Position numbers and translations under genes: made by a program
Assembly: GCA_018658605.1 (NCBI GenBank)
Contig: JABHUV010000189.1
Coordinates: 1-8,246, forward strand
DNA: 8,246 nucleotides
DNA from: Planctomycetaceae bacterium
GTDB taxonomy: Bacteria > Planctomycetota > Planctomycetia > Pirellulales > Pirellulaceae
Reading direction: 5' to 3'
The notes under the pieces: model-generated
Database searches by the model: none
What the model saw: the letters and a program-made list of their open reading frames with translations, nothing else
Told to the model about the DNA's origin: nothing
Shown here: positions 6,080 to 8,246 of the stretch, piece by piece
How the letters are laid out: every line of letters starts with the position of its first letter
How positions within the stretch are numbered: position 1 is the stretch's first letter

Positions 6080-7136
6080 CCACCATCCACAAACGCTCCA
6101 ATGGAACGGTGATGTAGGTGGTTATTTAACAATAATTGATCAAACCGCCTTGCCGTTAAACGTTACGACCATAGATTGTCGTAACCTTGAGTCAGTCGTA
6201 CACGCAATTCGCGTTTTGCAAGTTCGTGGAGCACCGGCTATCGGAATCGCGGCTGCCTATGGAATTTGTGTGGGCCTGCAAACCATCGACGCTGACCAAT
6301 GCACTACACAACAATTTGATGAACGTCTGCAACACTGTGTCAAGCAACTCGCAGACAGTCGCCCTACCGCTGTTAACTTGTTCTGGGCGCTGCAGCGAAT
6401 GCAGAGTGTAACCCAGACGTTGCGGCAAGCCGGACAACTACCAAGCCCGATTATGAAAGCGTTGCTTAAGGAAGCGATTGCAATTCATGACGAAGACAGA
6501 GAAATGTGTCATGCGATCGGTAAGCACGGCGCTACGCTTCTCGATCATGGTCAAGGCGTTCTGACACACTGTAATGCAGGTGGCTTAGCAACAAGTGAAT
6601 ACGGCACTGCTCTATCCGTGCTGTTTTCCGCTCAGGACCAAGGCAAAACTCTGCACGTTTTCGTTGACGAAACTAGGCCACTTCTGCAGGGTGCCCGATT
6701 GACCGCTTGGGAATGCCAACAGCGCAACATTGCAACGACACTAATATGCGACAACATGGCCGCGCAGGTAATGTCAGAAGGAAAAATCCAAGCGGTCATT
6801 ACAGGCGCAGATCGGATTGCTGCTAACGGAGACGTTGCCAATAAGATCGGCACATATGGACTGGCCATTCTCGCAAAACACCACCAAATTCCATTCTACG
6901 TCGCTGCTCCTAGTAACACATTCGATTTATCACTGAGCACAGGAAAGGGCATTCCAATTGAACAGCGTAGCAGCGAGGAAATCACCCAAGGGTTTGGAAG
7001 ACAGACCGCGCCTGACGGCATCAACACTTATAACCCGGCATTTGACGTTACGCCTGCGGAGCTTATCACGGCAATTATCACGGAACAGGGAATTATCTCG
7101 CCAGTATCCAGTGAAGCAATCGCGGCGCTGCTATGA
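6072..7136 (+). CDS. mtnA: S-methyl-5-thioribose-1-phosphate isomerase
   Basis: Isomerises 5-methylthioribose 1-phosphate to 5-methylthioribulose 1-phosphate in the methionine salvage pathway, downstream of methylthioadenosine breakdown. The 354-residue protein has the family signatures in order: VRGAPAIGIAAAYG (51-64), LTHCNAGGLATSEYGTAL (164-181) with the catalytic cysteine C167, VDETRPLLQGARLTAWE (198-214), CDNMA (226-230), and GADRIAANGDVANKIGTYG (245-263) with the catalytic aspartate D247. The eIF2B-like C-terminal part keeps APSNTFD (279-285). Length is normal. The ATG at 6072 overlaps the purE stop by 8 bases; an AGG-rich stretch lies only 3 bases before it, so translation probably depends on ribosomes ending purE. 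A TTG at 6000 would add 24 basic residues encoded inside purE and is unlikely. The 3' end overlaps the convergent gene by 6 bases. Confidence 0.95.
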   Translation: MRSHHPQTLQWNGDVGGYLTIIDQTALPLNVTTIDCRNLESVVHAIRVLQVRGAPAIGIAAAYGICVGLQTIDADQCTTQQFDERLQHCVKQLADSRPTAVNLFWALQRMQSVTQTLRQAGQLPSPIMKALLKEAIAIHDEDREMCHAIGKHGATLLDHGQGVLTHCNAGGLATSEYGTALSVLFSAQDQGKTLHVFVDETRPLLQGARLTAWECQQRNIATTLICDNMAAQVMSEGKIQAVITGADRIAANGDVANKIGTYGLAILAKHHQIPFYVAAPSNTFDLSLSTGKGIPIEQRSSEEITQGFGRQTAPDGINTYNPAFDVTPAELITAIITEQGIISPVSSEAIAALL

Positions 7137-7649
7137 TTTGAGCGTGCGTGCGATGAGCAACACGGCAGCGATCATAAAGCAGGCACCTAGTGGCACAACC
7201 AGTACGCCAACACCAGGGTCACCGTTAAACGTAAATATTCCACCTGCGAAAAACCCGCCTGGTAGGAGTATGCTAGCGGTAATAAGACTCGGTGAAATCC
7301 ATCGATGCGGCATCGCGCTCTCGCCGCTGTGCACCGTGAGAGCAAACGCAAGGTGCACTAGCCCCAGCAATGTGCCATGCGCATGAGCTAGCCGCCACAA
7401 CACTTGACGAGTGTCATTGGTCATATATGGTGTCCACTTAAATCCTATGAGGCCCTCTAGGACTGTGCCCATCAAAACAAATACAAATAAGGACCACCAG
7501 CCAAAACGTAAATGTCGTTTTACTGTTTCAGTACGCCGGACCGTCGATTCTCCCGTTACCGATTCCGCATTGCCCGAGTTAACAATTTCGTTTCCAATGT
7601 CTACCATCGATTCAATGCACTCCGGTAAAAACAACTGTGTGACGACCAT
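7131..7649 (-). CDS. Four-helix integral membrane protein with conserved-looking histidines
   Basis: A 172-residue protein with a polar N-terminal region of about 47 residues and four hydrophobic segments at about 49-69, 87-107, 118-139 and 146-167. Helix 2 begins with LAHAHGTLLGLVHLAFALTVH, placing H89, H91, H99 and H107 in or near the membrane. That pattern can serve heme or metal binding, but it is not proof and I cannot name the family. The ATG at 7649 has AGGA directly against it, which is too close to be a normal ribosome site; M15 (start at 7607) is an alternative and would lose no helix. The stop TAG is read from the complement of mtnA's last leucine codon (CTA), so the two convergent genes overlap by 6 bases and leave no room for a terminator between them. 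Confidence 0.75.
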   Translation of the reverse strand: MVVTQLFLPECIESMVDIGNEIVNSGNAESVTGESTVRRTETVKRHLRFGWWSLFVFVLMGTVLEGLIGFKWTPYMTNDTRQVLWRLAHAHGTLLGLVHLAFALTVHSGESAMPHRWISPSLITASILLPGGFFAGGIFTFNGDPGVGVLVVPLGACFMIAAVLLIARTLKS

Positions 7650-7712
7650 TCCTGCAAAAACATTGCCCGATTGTTACGTTGTTTGAGCAGAAACTCAAGC
7701 ACAAATACATCG

Positions 7713-7735
7713 AGTTGGCCAACTGCTTTGCGCAA
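7713..7735. repeat. Two adjacent perfect palindromes between minus-strand genes
   Basis: AGTTGGCCAACT (7713-7724) is a perfect 12-base palindrome, and TTGCGCAA (7728-7735) a perfect 8-base one, separated by 3 bases. Both are in the 125-base gap between the oxidoreductase stop and the membrane-protein start, about 64-86 bases upstream of the latter. A looser repeat, TTGAG-6-CTCAA, lies at 7683-7698. The pair could be an operator for the membrane-protein gene; this is inference from symmetry and position. Confidence 0.35.
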
Positions 7736-7774
7736 CGTCTCGCCAAATGCCCAACCTTACTAACAATTCTGAGG

Positions 7775-8246
7775 TTATTTAGACGTCAATTCTTTTAGCC
7801 GTTGGTCAGCTTTACCAGAAGCTTTTATCATGACAGATTCTAACGTAACGGCTTTACCGCCGAGACGTTTAGATTCGTCGGCTGCTTCCATGAACGCGTA
7901 AATTTCTAGTGATTCCTCGCTTTGCACCGGTACGACACCACTACGAAAAAATTTCACGATATCGACCACTAATGGTCGGTAACCTTGATAAGGACCAATC
8001 TCAGAGATGCCCTTGTCACCAAATGCAGTGCCACCATATCCCCCCTTGTAATTTCGGATGCCTCTGAAAGTGCCAACTCGACCGCCCTCCCAAACACCTG
8101 TCACGTATTCGGTATCCTTAGTCGAAACACGTGTTACTTGCTCACAGCCGGTACCCATCACAGTAAACAAAGCTTCTACGCCGTGGATACCATACCAAAA
8201 TAGGTCTGGATGAGTTGGTTCTAAGTTTGCTGGACTAAATGCCATA
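7775..8246 (-). CDS. Gfo/Idh/MocA-family oxidoreductase, C-terminal part only
   Basis: The gene enters from the right edge; only its last 156 residues or so are visible, ending at TAA (7777-7775). Family members are NAD(P)-dependent sugar or inositol dehydrogenases and related enzymes of about 330-450 residues, so the N-terminal Rossmann domain lies outside the window. The methionine at 8245-8243 is almost surely internal. The visible part shows HPDLFWYGIHGVEALFTVMG (numbering from that methionine, 12-31), a typical family segment with a histidine before G-V-E, then a beta-sheet region (GVWEGGRVGTFRGIRNYKGG, 50-69) and a C-terminal helix region, IYAFMEAADESKRLGGKAV (114-132). Planctomycetes carry many paralogues of this family, often exported, but substrate and export signal cannot be judged from this fragment. 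Confidence 0.85.
   Translation of the reverse strand, partial: MAFSPANLEPTHPDLFWYGIHGVEALFTVMGTGCEQVTRVSTKDTEYVTGVWEGGRVGTFRGIRNYKGGYGGTAFGDKGISEIGPYQGYRPLVVDIVKFFRSGVVPVQSEESLEIYAFMEAADESKRLGGKAVTLESVMIKASGKADQRLKELTSK

Noticed and set aside
5776..6132. Open frame of 118 codons on the minus strand across purE and the mtnA start
   Set aside because: It is antisense to strongly conserved coding sequence and its product has no recognisable features; coding constraint on purE explains it.
7411..7686. Open frame of 91 codons on the plus strand over the membrane-protein gene
   Set aside because: It mirrors the membrane gene's coding frame, has low-complexity polar composition and no family resemblance.

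Overview
The window looks like a piece of a planctomycete chromosome (Pirellulaceae/Rhodopirellula-like), moderate in GC and densely coded. This rests on the mix of protein families recognised by eye: a zinc-ribbon plus GYF_2-type protein with a C-terminal membrane anchor, a small secreted protein of a kind I associate with planctomycetes, a Gfo/Idh/MocA oxidoreductase, and hypothetical proteins with planctomycete-like sequence. Shine-Dalgarno use is patchy, with some clear sites and some genes lacking one. No search was run, so the taxon is an inference.

Layout. At the left edge a hypothetical gene on the minus strand (17-526, TTG start) diverges from a plus-strand run that fills most of the window: a Nudix ADP-ribose pyrophosphatase (665-1189), an RmlD/MAT2B-like short-chain dehydrogenase homologue (1267-2301), a membrane-anchored zinc-ribbon/GYF protein (2436-3155), a small exported protein (3229-3804), a large P-loop NTPase with a transmembrane hairpin between Walker A and Walker B (3905-5416), purE (5561-6079) and mtnA (6072-7136). 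purE and mtnA overlap by 8 bases. mtnA then converges with, and overlaps by 6 bases, a four-helix membrane protein on the minus strand (7131-7649). The right edge holds the C-terminal part of a Gfo/Idh/MocA oxidoreductase, also on the minus strand.

Functional reading. Four genes have clear biochemistry: Nudix (ADP-ribose and related nucleotide turnover), purE (de novo purine synthesis), mtnA (methionine salvage from methylthioadenosine) and the SDR homologue. purE and mtnA are probably one translationally coupled unit and meet at adenine/purine economy. The middle block (GYF protein, secreted protein, KAP-like NTPase) is uncharacterised. The three genes are co-oriented but separated by 73-100 bases with their own candidate signals, so they may not form one operon.

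Most interesting points: the SDR homologue has lost two of the three residues of the usual catalytic triad; the NTPase has the KAP-type arrangement of membrane helices inserted in the ATPase domain; and several short perfect inverted repeats lie in the intergenic gaps, one beside a consensus -10 box. I see no mobile element, CRISPR array, tRNA or rRNA, and no gene-free stretch longer than about 145 bases. I do not see convincing evidence of a complete new system; the NTPase neighbourhood is the best candidate.
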